Counted from the stretch's first letter, positions 52,135 through 57,076 are shown. The stretch: 64,000 bases of DNA from Fasciolopsis buskii (GCA_008360955.1 LUCM01006151.1:53060-117059), one strand, 5' to 3'. Translations and numbers: made by a program. The notes: generated by a model not told the origin, from the letters alone.

Positions 52135-55102
52135 CAGAATCGAATCTGTAGCATCAGGAGTGTGCATGGATGCTCTTCATCGAAGAGTTCACAGAAGAAC
52201 CACAACTGTGATTCGTTGATAATTCTTTGTCAGAGCCAACCTTAGGAACGAGGATAGAATTCCCCAGAATATACCTATGTATATATAGAAGCAGCAAGTA
52301 GTATATATATATCTACATGCATATAGTTGTGTCAATCCGACGACACAACAGTATGTGCGGTTGAACTATTGAATTCAGTCCCCTTTCCTGCTCCTATTCT
52401 AGCCAGCGAATGCACATATACCGTCTTAAATCTGATGGGTTAGTAAGTTAGTTAGTTAATGTATATTTGCACTTGGGCTGTTGTTAAGCAACAGGGTCGT
52501 ACTTCAATTCAGCCGCTGATTTGCGCTGTGCTTTTTTCCCCATTTGCTGCTAAAGCATTCCAATCGTGCGGACTACCTTCACTGGAATGTCCCGCTGGCG
52601 GCTCCGTGTGTATGAGTTCGAAAGAGTTGTCAGTAATTCATAGTGAATTTTACCGAAAATTAAATGCCAACAACACTTTCTGTAGAAAAATTGGAATTTC
52701 GGCCGGTTGTCTTGAGATTAAGAACAAAATCGCGCAATTCGGATTGCGCTAGGGATGATCGGGCGACGTATGCTTGATACTCAGATTCCAGTTTGGTGTG
52801 TCAAGTGGCACTTCGAAACTTATTAGTGTCGATAAAACTTTCTGTTAGACTGAATTCACCTTCCTGTAATTTTCGGCAAGGATTTTAAATCACAAGGACT
52901 ATTTAATCTGATGAAGCACCCGATAGTTGAAAATGATAAATCAAAACAATGGTAAAAGTAGTGGGGGTGATGCGCGCATACTGATAATATCTGCCCCTGC
53001 TTATCTTGTTTTTGACCAATTTTCAATGGAATACACTTCCTGTTTCTCTGCGCTTTGACTAGATTCTAAAGAAGCTCAATCGACTTACCGATCGGTCAGT
53101 TTGCGCCGTGCGAACAGCTGTTCTCAAATTGACCATTTCGAATTTGATGTCTCAATGGACCCAGCACGATTCGGTTCTCTGCATGAATTGGTGGCGAATC
53201 CACTCCGGACGAAAACTACTCGTGGTGACGCGTTAGATTCGTCCATTAATCCCAGCTTACATTTGCTGAGCCAGTTAGCCGTTTTCTGTCTCATGGAGCA
53301 CGCCTCCAGGTCGGACAAAGCGGAAGGCTCAACCTTATCAAAACGACCAAGTTCCCAATTGACCTCAGTGTGTCAGCGTTTGCAAATACCATGTCAGTTC
53401 ACAGACCATCAGTTGAAATCAGCTCATTTAGAAAAAGTGAGTTCCTGATATTCAGCTGCATCTGGTTGCTTTAATTCACATTTTTGGTTTTCTGTTAAAT
53501 CTGAAAAACATCTTGCGTTAAACTGTCATACTACTAAAATCATTGTCTGGTTCGGTAAAATTACCAGTTCACTTTAAGTTTTTACTCATTCAACTCTCAT
53601 GATCGGCTGTCAGATCTCTTCCCAAGTGGGAAAACTAACTTTTCATAATAAATAATCTGAAAGAAGACTTTAGATAAAGCTCATGATAATGATGAAGAAA
53701 AAACATTTTGAATGCATCTGCGCCACTAACAGTCAAAATGCCTGATATTTCCGAACACTTTAAATGATCTTTTCTCCCCAACCAGACGTTCAACTCGTCT
53801 CGTTCGACCGTGTCTAATGGTTATAATTTCCTTTTCACTTTCCCAATTTGACCATTTTCATTTATTGTGCTCTTGTTATTATTGCCCCTGCATCCAAATG
53901 GTCCCTCTTTGCCCTTTGCGTCCCTTCATATCGTAACGTTTGCGAATGGAGTTTTTGCATGCGCTATAAGACTGTCCACTTAGACTATCCCAAGGTTTGT
54001 GGTAACAATAGCAAAAGTCATGGAGCCCGTAAATTTCAAGCTATTTGTTGCAGGACCACCATTATGCTTCGGTGTTCTTATTTATGGTCTTCATTCAACG
54101 GAACACGCTACTACTATTCCGCTCAAGATTTAGACTACACCTACAAGGATCCAGCCGCAGCCCGCTATCCCTTAGCCGTTCCCCACGATTTTTCAGCTTC
54201 GACGCAGAAACTTTGCCCATGGCACTCAAGGTTGACTTTGCAGAGCTTGGTAAACAAATGTAAATGCATGGCTACCCTACGCTGCACAACTTATCGTTCT
54301 AACGATGTAGTATGCTTCGCCGCTAGTTGATCAAAAGAAGATTTAAACGACACGTCTTCGTCGTTGAACTATTTGGTATGTTCCATATGATCACATTATT
54401 CTCAGTAAGCCAATTTTAATTTGCAAGAGGCATCAAACAAATTGATGCAATGAAATAGCCCACTTGTTTGAATTTCCCAAGTGCTTTCTCTAGCGGTTTG
54501 GAAAGAGACCGTACTATGGGAGAACGGGAATTTGGTTACTGCTGTGTAATTCTACATCCAGAGATATCCGTTGAACCGGCGTATTGCCAGAGGTGAAGCG
54601 ACCGGGACGCCTGGTTATCCCGTAGCATCGGATGCGGAACAGCTTTACAGGAACTCATTGAAAATATTTAAAGTTATTGTTGCGTGGTATTCATAATTTA
54701 GGATGCTGGCGACAAATGGACATGCTAGTACGTGCAAGTTAGGACTTGACCCTCATTTAATATAATCTTCCCTCTACTGTTTTCCCCATCACACTGGCTA
54801 ATCTTATATCGTTTCTCAAACACACCGGCCTATTTTTTGCGTTCCTCCAGGAGATGATTTCGGATACGACAGACCAGTCGGTTACATACAGCACTACTCT
54901 TACCATCGGAATTCCCCTTCGGACTTCTCTCAACCAGAAAGAGACGAGCTGTGCAAGTTTCAGCAAAGTTGTTGTGAATGCATGCGGTCGAACTAAGGAG
55001 ATCGCGCACGATAATGCGGTACTTTTGGCTTTTCGACAACTAGCGCTTCTTCACACTCCGGACCAGTCTATTACAGCCAGCACGGGTAGTGCGCGGTTAT
55101 GA
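9634..55102 (+). CDS. stau: Staufen-like dsRNA-binding protein, 10-exon model (5' incomplete)
   Basis: Joined exons: 9634-9780, 18865-19140, 25251-25442, 34344-34569, 40185-40222, 40843-40934, 43368-43491, 45524-45551, 53063-53436 and 54851-55102 (1,749 nt, 582 residues plus stop). All junctions are GT-AG and the phases agree throughout. Residue numbers count from exon A. Three dsRNA-binding domains are visible: about 30-105; about 160-238, starting NPIARL and ending NKRLAKRLAAEAALEHL, close to Staufen dsRBD4; and about 437-567 at the C-terminus, ending GRTKEIAHDNAVLLAF, which keeps the HD-A pattern of the Staufen C-terminal domain. Staufen proteins bind structured mRNAs and act in localisation, translation and decay. 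Introns are 0.6-9.1 kb. The name is inferred from domain order; another multi-dsRBD protein is possible. Confidence 0.72.
9781..10414. other. Intron 1, 5' part, without recognised elements
   Basis: Contains a short (ATT)n run near 9864-9880 (attattattattatta). Otherwise nothing is recognised. Confidence 0.4.
10415..11027 (-). pseudogene. Unclassified open frames, possibly a decayed mobile-element gene
   Basis: Two minus-strand frames of 108 and 103 codons overlap by about 25 nt (11027-10701 and 10726-10415) and look like one gene with a frameshift. The first reads ELFEVQDYPKEAALEKWIEV; the second reads HHFEIIPRLDNPFRVLLTS and LWFTLPLSKQWYEEVNK. Composition is protein-like and not repeat-like. 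I do not recognise the family. It lies inside intron 1 of the Staufen-like gene on the opposite strand. It could be gag-like or a host exon. Confidence 0.35.
11028..11635. other. Intron 1, unassigned
   Basis: No coding feature. About 11165-11240 has the word gatgaaacgtc on the minus strand, and gacgaaacgttg on the plus strand. This is one of three places (also near 17040 and 61200) where a ctgg(n)tgatgaaacgt-like motif occurs. Confidence 0.35.
11636..11871 (+). repeat. Inverted-repeat pair (diverged), left copy
   Basis: It matches 14668-14862 in reverse complement. Shared words are gcttatattggtt, ctggctaatt and tgtgctgatctttgacc, in the same order with indels between them. The pair encloses about 2.8 kb, including a LINE fragment. 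The element type is unknown. Confidence 0.6.
11900..12900 (+). mobile_element. CR1/Jockey-like LINE, 3' half (decayed)
   Basis: The frame near 11985 reads RLADDDTHLVSSL, a YADD-box remnant (LADD). Then come NHICFNPSKTSLFSVSL (about 12120-12180), a degraded region, and FVPQAAELLNIL with VFPTTYSLS (about 12690-12780), which is the conserved end of Jockey/CR1 ORF2. Numerous stops. It lies within intron 1 of the Staufen-like gene in the same orientation. Confidence 0.7.
12901..14667. other. Intron 1, unassigned
   Basis: The longest open frame is 13143-13520 (125 codons, hydrophobic, no domain recognised). A minus-strand frame at 13972-14253 is also unrecognised. Neither has strong splice signals or family motifs. 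Confidence 0.35.
14668..14862 (-). repeat. Inverted-repeat pair (diverged), right copy
   Basis: Reverse-complement partner of 11636-11871, keeping tgtgctgatctttgacc and gcttatattggtt in the same order on the minus strand. Confidence 0.6.
14863..16340. other. Intron 1, unassigned
   Basis: Open frames at 15532-15867 (+) and 15864-16055 (-) have no recognised domain. 15880-16200 has even base use and frames open on both strands, as repeats often do, but I saw no second copy in the window. Confidence 0.3.
16341..16960 (+). mobile_element. Penelope-like element B, 3' fragment, copy 1 (GIY-YIG domain)
   Basis: The frames read SIVVLPCIRGVSEAVE, then IPCLGCDKQYVGETGKQIRT, which is the GIY-YIG endonuclease core of Penelope-like elements, then RLHEHSLALRRAD and IIEALHSNNSFNRH with the conserved glutamate. 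One frame change and a stop lie between the blocks. The 3' part contains TGAC...GGATCGAAACGTCAC and the element ends in (TA)n. A second copy of the same family is at 50596-52131. 5'-truncated; inactive. Confidence 0.85.
16939..16959. repeat. (TA)n microsatellite at PLE-B 3' end
   Basis: About 10 TA units directly follow the last PLE-B sequence and are flanked by cagct / agctg. The second PLE-B also ends in (TA)n. Confidence 0.9.
16961..18864. other. Intron 1, 3' part, unassigned
   Basis: Near 17035-17080 lies a gaacgtctcattaccagg motif related to the one near 61215 (gcaaacgtttcatcaccag). Open frames such as 18204-18449 (-) are unrecognised. The segment ends in the exon B acceptor (aactgtttcag). 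Confidence 0.35.
18865..19140 (+). CDS. stau: Staufen-like gene, exon B
   Basis: Acceptor ctgtttcag, donor gtaggc, phase 0 to phase 0, 276 nt, 92 residues (50-141). It completes the dsRBD begun in exon A: ITCACSLKFWDTVYG is the beta-sheet and GHTLREARENAARLMLDRL the second helix with the usual alanine pair. A serine/asparagine-rich linker follows. About 17 residues separate strand 1 from strand 2, longer than in a canonical dsRBD, as seen in insert-bearing Staufen domains. Confidence 0.75.
19141..19859. other. Intron 2, 5' part, unassigned
   Basis: No feature recognised. The last 12 nt or so (from tatcggaaac) show diverged similarity to the sequence just beyond 23114, so the homology of the large inverted repeat runs slightly past its perfect part. 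Confidence 0.4.
19985..20340 (+). mobile_element. RTE-like LINE, endonuclease-RT linker fragment
   Basis: The frame reads AAAIGNSRNRNRLIRNTGPRK then HFKDQFS, the linker that follows the endonuclease (compare MGNSRRLFKLIRDSG and PLKDQFS at 31049-31210). NGLTPSFFKDDGEVLASE at about 20280-20335 matches the block before the RT. Stops separate the parts. It is duplicated in inverted orientation at 22634-22989. Confidence 0.7.
20630..20787 (-). repeat. Hairpin-CGAAAC terminal repeat, copy 4
   Basis: Minus-strand reading gives ccttgagaaagactactcac, ggtagtcgaac and then the A/T-rich tail. The hairpin keeps pairing through a G-T wobble compared with copy 2. It is identical to 22187-22344 in inverted orientation. 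Confidence 0.7.
20880..21689. other. Loop of the 1,020-bp inverted repeat, left part
   Basis: Contains (TA)n at 20970-21005 with an internal CA. Open frames at 21106-21288 (+) and 21117-21491 (-) are unrecognised. Confidence 0.4.
20970..21005. repeat. (TA)n microsatellite
   Basis: About 17 TA units with one tac interruption. Confidence 0.9.
21690..21893 (-). repeat. Unclassified dispersed repeat, copy 2
   Basis: Reverse-complement match to 7231-7450 with roughly one difference in ten by eye. It sits in the loop between the 1,020-bp arms. Confidence 0.7.
21940..22186 (+). mobile_element. tRNA-derived SINE-like head with A and B boxes
   Basis: An A-box-like cagctcagtcgg at about 22077-22088 agrees with 11 of 12 consensus positions, and a B-box-like ccttcgaaatcc lies about 40-50 nt downstream, as in a Pol III promoter of tRNA origin. 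The hairpin-CGAAAC repeat follows directly at 22187. The first part (ccaacgagctatac, ggcttatct) also occurs at 28945-29140. The boundary of the right inverted-repeat arm (22095) falls inside it. Pol III origin is inference. Confidence 0.45.
22187..22344 (+). repeat. Hairpin-CGAAAC terminal repeat, copy 5
   Basis: Plus-strand copy: ccttgagaaagactactcac, ggtagtcgaac, then the A/T-rich tail ending at the tcgatttttcgat palindrome. Directly preceded by the tRNA-like head. Confidence 0.7.
22634..22989 (-). mobile_element. RTE-like LINE linker fragment, inverted duplicate
   Basis: Mirror image of 19985-20340 within the right arm. Same frame, same stops. Confidence 0.7.
23115..23669. other. Intron 2, unassigned
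   Basis: No recognised feature; one short frame (23159-23362) without motifs. Confidence 0.4.
23670..23826 (-). mobile_element. tRNA-derived SINE, copy 1 (degenerate)
   Basis: On the minus strand an A-box remnant (ccttaaggcagtagcg) is followed by a good B-box (gcggattcgagccc), then tgttggccgcagccc and a tail ttgtttcactaataaacg. The core and tail match 24925-25095. Confidence 0.65.
23835..24120 (+). mobile_element. LINE family 1, endonuclease fragment
   Basis: The frame reads SGTVILAHDFNAVVVKI, matching VIGDFNAQV of the AP-like endonuclease in copy C (about 30350), then ASETCLDGRSV, DNGDRLLRFYADNFSS and VRISDTV. The catalytic GDFNA is changed to AHDFNA. Truncated at both ends and next to a SINE. 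Confidence 0.7.
24121..24924. other. Intron 2, unassigned
   Basis: No element or exon recognised. Confidence 0.4.
24925..25095 (-). mobile_element. tRNA-derived SINE, copy 2
   Basis: On the minus strand the A box tggccaagtgga (25069-25087 on +) fits the consensus well, and the B box gggtccgagttc (25029-25041) fits at most positions. The body reads tgttggccgcggctccc and the tail atttcactaataaaggaag with a gatcaaaagatcaaaa end. The same family as 23670-23826. The A-B spacing is that of a tRNA with a short variable arm. Confidence 0.75.
25251..25442 (+). CDS. stau: Staufen-like gene, exon C
   Basis: Acceptor ccattgacag, donor gtatga, phase 0 to 0, 192 nt, residues 142-205. It reads QEVNPIARLYFVCVARG, the first helix of a dsRBD beginning with the NPI-RL pattern of Staufen dsRBD4, and ends in PEFCYK, the start of the second strand. 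The strand continues without a gap in exon D. Confidence 0.8.
25443..26085. other. Intron 3, 5' part, unassigned
   Basis: No recognised feature. Confidence 0.4.
26086..26595 (-). mobile_element. Inverted partial copy of PLE-A 3' end
   Basis: Reverse complement of 28161-28658, covering the end of the RT ORF and the start of the GIY-YIG domain, with only scattered substitutions. It has 12 nt (4 codons, in frame, reading about RRLSERIREH) that the main element lacks. It ends at the word agcgcagtggtttca. It sits directly 5' of PLE-A, separated from it by nothing recognisable. Confidence 0.9.
26596..28880 (+). mobile_element. Penelope-like element A, nearly full-length
   Basis: It carries the N-terminal region, RT and GIY-YIG endonuclease in Penelope order on the same strand as the host gene, in intron 3. 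It is preceded by an inverted copy of its own 3' end. The 3' limit is uncertain; coding ends at 28823. Confidence 0.85.
26598..28823 (+). pseudogene. PLE-A reverse transcriptase / GIY-YIG endonuclease
   Basis: Open from 26598 to 26991, with DKTLLEVLSLGPKF, the N-terminal signature of PLE proteins. A frameshift near 26980 moves into the 503-codon frame 26982-28493: LSRPDKGAGIVLLNR (70-84), PRLYGLPKLHKNGVP (146-160), LSLDVTALFTNVP with catalytic Asp 219, GVAMGSPFGPLLADI (279-293), and YKRYVDDIFCVL with the YVDD box at 316-319. A single TGA (28491-28493) separates it from the in-frame GIY-YIG part (28494-28823), which reads FCIYSFTCSCGTMYIGRTTR and later TAEAVAI with the likely catalytic Glu. 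All RT catalytic residues remain. One frameshift, one stop and a 12-nt deletion are the only obvious lesions. Confidence 0.9.
28945..29140 (+). mobile_element. tRNA-derived SINE-like head, second copy
   Basis: It begins ccaacgagctatac like 21950, with diverged body. The A-box-like taactcagtgg (about 29071-29081) and the B-box-like gggttctactc (about 29118-29130) have tRNA-like spacing. The hairpin-CGAAAC tail is absent. Confidence 0.4.
29141..29640. other. Intron 3, unassigned spacer
   Basis: No recognised feature. Confidence 0.4.
29645..32990 (+). mobile_element. LINE family 1 (RTE-like), long copy C
   Basis: The order is 5' region with cgtcgcgcaggat (shared with 36026), endonuclease (VSKTRIQDSS at about 30010-30045; VVIGDFNAQVAKL at about 30350), linker (PLKDQFSW at about 31190), RT (EFRPGRGGIDQIFTLRRLLE at about 31590-31650; ALYSHTCCHVRVY at about 31790-31830; LDYTDDFVFLFES at about 31960-32000), C-terminal RLRWLGHVLR (32510-32545) and 3' tail (32750-32990). 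At least ten stops or frameshifts occur, and YADD reads YTDD. It is the best view of the family's full layout in the window. Located in intron 3. Confidence 0.85.
32991..34343. other. Intron 3, 3' part, unassigned
   Basis: Several minus-strand frames of about 60-80 codons without motifs. The segment ends at the exon D acceptor (tgcacgttag). Confidence 0.4.
34344..34569 (+). CDS. stau: Staufen-like gene, exon D
   Basis: Acceptor cacgttag, donor gtcagt, starts in phase 0 and ends with one extra nt (226 nt, residues 206-280 plus first base of 281). VRVNTDSVRGPVACNKRL finishes the beta-sheet of the dsRBD begun in exon C, and KRLAKRLAAEAALEHL is helix 2 with the KR-AKR-AAE RNA-contact pattern. 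A serine-rich linker follows. The frame-perfect join of one domain across an 8.9-kb intron is the strongest support for the gene model. Confidence 0.85.
34570..35179. other. Intron 4, 5' part, unassigned
   Basis: No recognised feature. Confidence 0.4.
35180..35480 (+). mobile_element. Jockey/CR1-like LINE RT fragment
   Basis: The frame reads FAHYTEPLIEDCISRLV and GLCFVDFSNAFNDVPSE, the RT motif A region in which FVDFSKAFD is the usual form; the catalytic Asp in VDFS is kept. Next comes LLLHFSS-VDIRYRL, then a frameshift into GRRQRLRRVATPVSDVF. Truncated on both sides. A third RT lineage in the window. Confidence 0.7.
35481..35989. other. Intron 4, unassigned
   Basis: No recognised feature; may include the 5' end of the following LINE. 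Confidence 0.35.
35990..38000 (+). mobile_element. LINE family 1 (RTE-like), copy D, interrupted by an assembly gap
   Basis: It begins near the shared word cgtcgcgcaggat (36026). The endonuclease part is open and well kept: FDVRTLLQADQQACLAL, WCVSETRIQDSS with the catalytic Glu, VGIVLSEKAEAALFDW and FVISAYAPTD. After the gap come VFLDLKGAFDSVDRPAL (RT motif A), ALYSHTYGRVRVYGEL and RQGYPISPFLFSFVMDE. The active site reads YAYD instead of YADD, so it is dead there. It is cut off at about 38000, where a minus-strand LINE begins. It is less decayed than copies A and C. Confidence 0.85.
36660..37433. other. Assembly gap (774 N)
   Basis: Unresolved bases inside LINE copy D. The reading frame that appears to run through it is not evidence of one protein. 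Confidence 1.
38001..39160 (-). mobile_element. Jockey-like LINE (family 3) RT, 3' half
   Basis: From high to low coordinates the minus strand reads VTTILKRL, LLGDSQYGFRSRQSTDDLL (about 38930-38875), NLISLDFS (RT motif A), NTGVPQGSALSP (about 38660-38630), then the post-RT region AKVSFLSRVRCFF (about 38240-38200) and GASPTSLSL with AAWLIDHQS near 38090. Frames shift and stop repeatedly and no YADD/FADD box is readable. Its 3' end abuts the broken end of LINE copy D tail to tail. Confidence 0.75.
39054..39076. repeat. (AG)n microsatellite
   Basis: About 11 AG units. Confidence 0.9.
39161..40184. other. Intron 4, 3' part, unassigned
   Basis: No recognised feature. Ends in the exon E acceptor (ggaattgcag). 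Confidence 0.4.
40185..40222 (+). CDS. stau: Staufen-like gene, exon E (38 nt)
   Basis: Acceptor ggaattgcag, donor gtaagt. Its first two bases complete the codon opened by the single base at the end of exon D (giving Asp 281), and it ends in phase 0. It encodes SPSSNEGPDSLN, a serine-rich linker. The call depends mostly on phase and splice-site quality. Confidence 0.55.
40223..40842. other. Intron 5, unassigned
   Basis: 620 bp, no repeat recognised. Confidence 0.45.
40843..40934 (+). CDS. stau: Staufen-like gene, exon F
   Basis: Acceptor ccttatacag, donor gtaaga, starts in phase 0 and ends with two extra bases. Residues 294-323: DKHVTFSCSRDVLILEDSG and VPWKRPHRSA. A linker region between dsRBDs, with no domain of its own. 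Confidence 0.6.
40935..43367. other. Intron 6, mostly unassigned, with TA-rich microsatellites
   Basis: (TA)n tracts at 42382-42399 and 42465-42507 flank about 65 bp. Between them lies agcaggaagtagtatc, similar to agcagcaagtagtata near 52290, so both may be scraps of one repeat. The frame 41801-41986 is unrecognised. Confidence 0.4.
42465..42507. repeat. (TA)n microsatellite
   Basis: About 20 TA units with one tac interruption; a smaller tract is at 42382-42399. Confidence 0.9.
43368..43491 (+). CDS. stau: Staufen-like gene, exon G
   Basis: Acceptor gttttttcag, donor gtaagt. One base completes the codon split with exon F (Arg 324), then 41 codons to phase 0 (residues 325-365): THHSETSNRDQSHSKSFSLK and GDERRRCVASPNNST. 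Polar, serine- and arginine-rich linker, probably disordered. Confidence 0.65.
43492..45523. other. Intron 7, unassigned
   Basis: Several 60-130-codon frames on both strands (for example 43401-43790 on minus) but no recognised domain or repeat. Confidence 0.4.
45524..45551 (+). CDS. stau: Staufen-like gene, micro-exon H (28 nt)
   Basis: Acceptor gaactcatag, donor gtgagt. It encodes SLINIGHWA and one extra base. Exon G ends in phase 0, but exon I is open only if entered after one base, so some phase-changing exon is needed here; this one fits. RNA support would be decisive. Confidence 0.45.
45552..46379. other. Intron 8, 5' part, unassigned
   Basis: No recognised feature; one frame at 45733-45978 without motifs. 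Confidence 0.4.
46380..47275 (+). mobile_element. Gypsy-like retrotransposon relic B (RT to early RNase H)
   Basis: Frames read RPSDPCCEND and LHLYRFF (decayed RT start), CFSKLHLAEAYC, LLTISTHCSPDQYTRLPFGM and DAMISGLECMDAYHDD, where YLDD has become YHDD. Then come KEYDFRIGLDKCEF, DARSFLGIISYCSSI and WSPKRRAAFNKLKSLLSSDF, the start of RNase H. It is the same broad lineage as Gypsy A but a separate copy. It breaks off where the CR1-like LINE begins. Confidence 0.8.
47340..49930 (+). mobile_element. CR1-like LINE (family 2), left copy
   Basis: Endonuclease domain: AICISESWLNTDVADSLVSI (about 47586-47645), then DSFRLHGQDS and a frameshift into KKTGGDVTKYITS. RT: CWRPVTVILIPKSSTSTSLP (about 48640-48700), SLRPIALTSSG, DNAFQFAYKCNRSTLDAVAF, LQGALLSPFLFSTYISKL (about 49090-49145) and FYLFKYARDVALSQ, where YADD has become YARD. 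C-terminal part: VKYLEVTSNKNLKWTSHIST onward to about 49900. Multiple frame breaks. From about 47880 on it is part of the large inverted repeat. Confidence 0.85.
47880..50595 (+). repeat. 2.7-kb inverted repeat, left arm
   Basis: Positions pair with 107707-x in the right arm over most of the length. Every open frame compared is identical. Differences: four bases at 47955-47958, one near 47870, and a 35-bp segment present on the right (57146-57180 region) but missing here between two TCG trinucleotides near 50495. Outside 47880 similarity continues to about 47670 but with clear divergence and indels. Confidence 0.9.
49931..50595 (+). other. Unassigned DNA between the LINE end and PLE-B
   Basis: Part of the inverted repeat. 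Open frames on both strands (49914-50306 on plus, 50124-50429 on minus) without recognised domain. The stretch 50500-50590 may be coding relics (NGDIIWQPAENTD) of an unknown element. Confidence 0.35.
50596..52131 (+). mobile_element. Penelope-like element B, copy 2 (RT and GIY-YIG)
   Basis: It starts abruptly at PRIYGLP (RT region before motif A), then TIVSFEVTSLFPNIPRQM (motif A with Asp replaced: SFEV for SLDV), RGTPMRSPLSGLLADATM, a shattered YVDD region near 51120, and LPFLDILIMRQPNGSMQTTV. Its 3' part shares SIGVLPYIRRVSEAVE with the copy at 16341, then IPCLGCDKEYVGETGKPLRT (GIY-YIG) and LHSNNPFNRY. The tail has TGAC...GGGTCGAAACGTCAC and ends in (TA)n. At least five frame breaks; dead. 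Confidence 0.85.
52095..52131. repeat. (TA)n microsatellite at PLE-B 3' end
   Basis: About 18 TA units, as at the other PLE-B copy. Confidence 0.9.
52132..53062. other. Intron 8, 3' part, unassigned
   Basis: Frame 52459-52752 (97 codons) is unrecognised. agcagcaagtagtatata near 52290 resembles 42400. Ends at the exon I acceptor (ctttgactag). Confidence 0.4.
53063..53436 (+). CDS. stau: Staufen-like gene, exon I
   Basis: Acceptor ctttgactag, donor gtgagt. It starts with two bases that complete Asp 375 and ends in phase 0; residues 376-499. The first half is a polar linker (SLRRANSCSQIDHFEFD). From about residue 437, NPSLHLLSQLAVFC and LTSVCQRLQIPCQFTDHQL fit the first helix and strand region of the Staufen C-terminal domain, with a serine/lysine-rich insert between them. 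Confidence 0.75.
53848..54330 (+). other. Unassigned 160-codon open frame in the last intron
   Basis: It includes GTRYYYSAQDLDYTYKDP and AARYPLAVPHDFS. A second frame over the same stretch is also open, with an acceptor-like ttgttgcag near 54051 and a gtaaac donor near 54250, so an alternative exon is conceivable. However, its phases do not join exons I and J. Function unknown. Confidence 0.3.
54851..55102 (+). CDS. stau: Staufen-like gene, terminal exon J
   Basis: Acceptor cgttcctccag, phase 0, 83 codons and TGA (55100-55102). VTYSTTLTIGIPLRTS and SFSKVVVNACGR are the beta strands, and GRTKEIAHDNAVLLAFRQLA is the final helix, keeping the H-D-x-A pattern of Staufen C-terminal domains. A 12-residue polar loop (about 523-534) interrupts the sheet. 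Only 15 residues follow the domain. Confidence 0.8.
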   Translation, partial: EMISDTTDQSVTYSTTLTIGIPLRTSLNQKETSCASFSKVVVNACGRTKEIAHDNAVLLAFRQLALLHTPDQSITASTGSARL

Positions 55103-55850
55103 TCTGTTTGTTACACTGCTGTACCGCACACTCGAGTATGGCCACCGGGACTGACCGAAAAGAAGTGTTTCTACCTGTTTCATCAGTAGAGATGCATCTA
55201 CTATTCAACCTTAGGTAACTGTGAACGTATGTCGTGCTTTCATCCAATCTACTTCCGGTGAATTGACCATATTAGTCGATTTTCTGCCCTTCTCGGTATG
55301 TTGCATTGTTAGATCATATTCGTTTCACCATTTGCGCGCTTCCCACTCAAAATCCGTGAGTGAAATGGCGCACAGTGATGTGCCTATTCTGAAGTCGCTT
55401 ATTGTGGGGCTCTTTCCGGATAAGTTCCACCATATCTTGTCCATGAGATTTTCAAGGCTTTCTTTTTACCGTTAAACACAATTATAACTCCGATATGCTT
55501 CATACCTCAACCCAGTTAATCAGTGTGCTTTATTCGCATTTGCTTATCAAGCGACTACTGGATTCAAGTTGGTTATATTCACTACAAGGATACTGTGCGC
55601 TTTCATCCCACTCCCAAATCGCGATTCGTGTAACTTCATCATTGGCAATAATAGTATTTATAAAACTTGTCTTCTGTTTAACTGTTTATTACTGTATCTT
55701 AAGAATAAGAGGATAACAATTTGTCTTCTCCGAAGTTAGTCTTTCCCGTGTGAAATATCCGTTGTCACGTTACATAGTGCATCTGATAGAGATCGAGATG
55801 ATTTCAAACTATTTTGAAAATAAATCTTTAGGAATGCCTCTACCCCGTTT
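55103..55850 (+). other. Probable 3' UTR of the Staufen-like gene
   Basis: No coding motif. The first reasonable polyadenylation signal seen is AATAAA at 55819-55824. The end is inferred from this alone. Confidence 0.35.
55819..55824 (+). promoter_or_regulatory. Candidate polyadenylation signal
   Basis: AATAAA about 720 nt after the stop codon of the Staufen-like gene. Its use is not shown by the sequence alone. Confidence 0.35.
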
Positions 55851-57076
55851 GCGTGAGGTCAAGTGCTATCTGTCAAGGGGGTCGCCTCTCTGTGTTGGTA
55901 GACTTTGATGGCAATTGCAGCGTCTCTCAGTTTTGGTTTTTGCCGTTTACCAAACTCTCACATGTGCGCGATATTTATTCTCTGACGCGACGGGTATCAA
56001 AGGATCCCCTTCAACGTTCTGTACGGTGCTAAACTAGCCTCTAGAGAACATCTAAAGACGGTTCCCCGACGTCAGATTGGATGCGTTCTATGTCCCGGAT
56101 TGGTAGGTCATAGTCCAGAGGTCATCTGGTTCGCTCAATCAGCCACAAACTTCCAATATACAATTTTCTTTTTACCCTGGAGATAACAGTTGATTATGCA
56201 CGGAACAGGTGCAACTCCAGGCAAAGATCGAGTGATGTACGAACTGCTACTTTGTACACTGTTCCAAAGAATTTCCCTAGATTTTGTCGGGGACTAGGGA
56301 AACAGCGCGCCTCGCATTACTGCAACTGCCAATGTATGGAATACACAAACTGGAATTCTCATTCTCCACAAACATATTCCCATTGTCTGATGGAACGTAA
56401 AAATGCTTGACTTTGCTATTCAGACCATCATGACAAGCATTTGGAGCAGTTATTAAATAGACAATGTTTGTCTGTTTGTGTGGTTAATTCTGACACACGG
56501 AGTGAACACATTCTCGAAATAGATGACGGCACCTAAATCTCCCATTACAAACCTCTTGACATTTTTGCATTCGCGGCATCGAGGTCGCTGTCAGCAGCGT
56601 GACTTCCATGGATTTCGATATATCTTCGTATTGCGGAAGTTGTTTTTGGCTGTTCGTTTCTGGACCCTTCTGTTATCGCAATCCGCTCCCCGACTTTAAC
56701 ATTCGAAGGGACAACAAAAGGTGTTCCACAATAATCTTCTGGAAGTGATCAACGGTATTCAGGTCGACATTTACATGTTTTTGTGGGGACTGGACTGTTC
56801 TCACTGATCCTTTCAGTCAAACTGTTGAAAAATATCAAATTTCAGCTCTGGAAACTAAATCAGACTAACCATCTTCAACATTCGTATCCAACCTATTAGG
56901 AGACATATTATCGTTTAATGCCTCAATGACGGTCACTTTGCAAATCACACCAAGTATACTATCTCCTTCCTGAGGGTAAGTCGGCTCCAATCGGACCAAT
57001 GGTTGCGGTTAGAGGCCAGATCCGCGCAGATCGGAAACCACTAGTGGTCACCGTAGATTGATCTTAATCCTAGACG
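55851..57076. other. Unassigned DNA in the loop of the large inverted repeat
   Basis: No recognised exon, repeat or motif. Confidence 0.4.

Noticed and set aside
9634..55102. ADAR or a TRBP/PACT-like protein as identity of the dsRBD gene
   Set aside because: No deaminase domain follows, the last dsRBD is at the C-terminus with the HD-A helix typical of Staufen, and long linkers separate the domains. The alternative is not fully excluded without a profile search.
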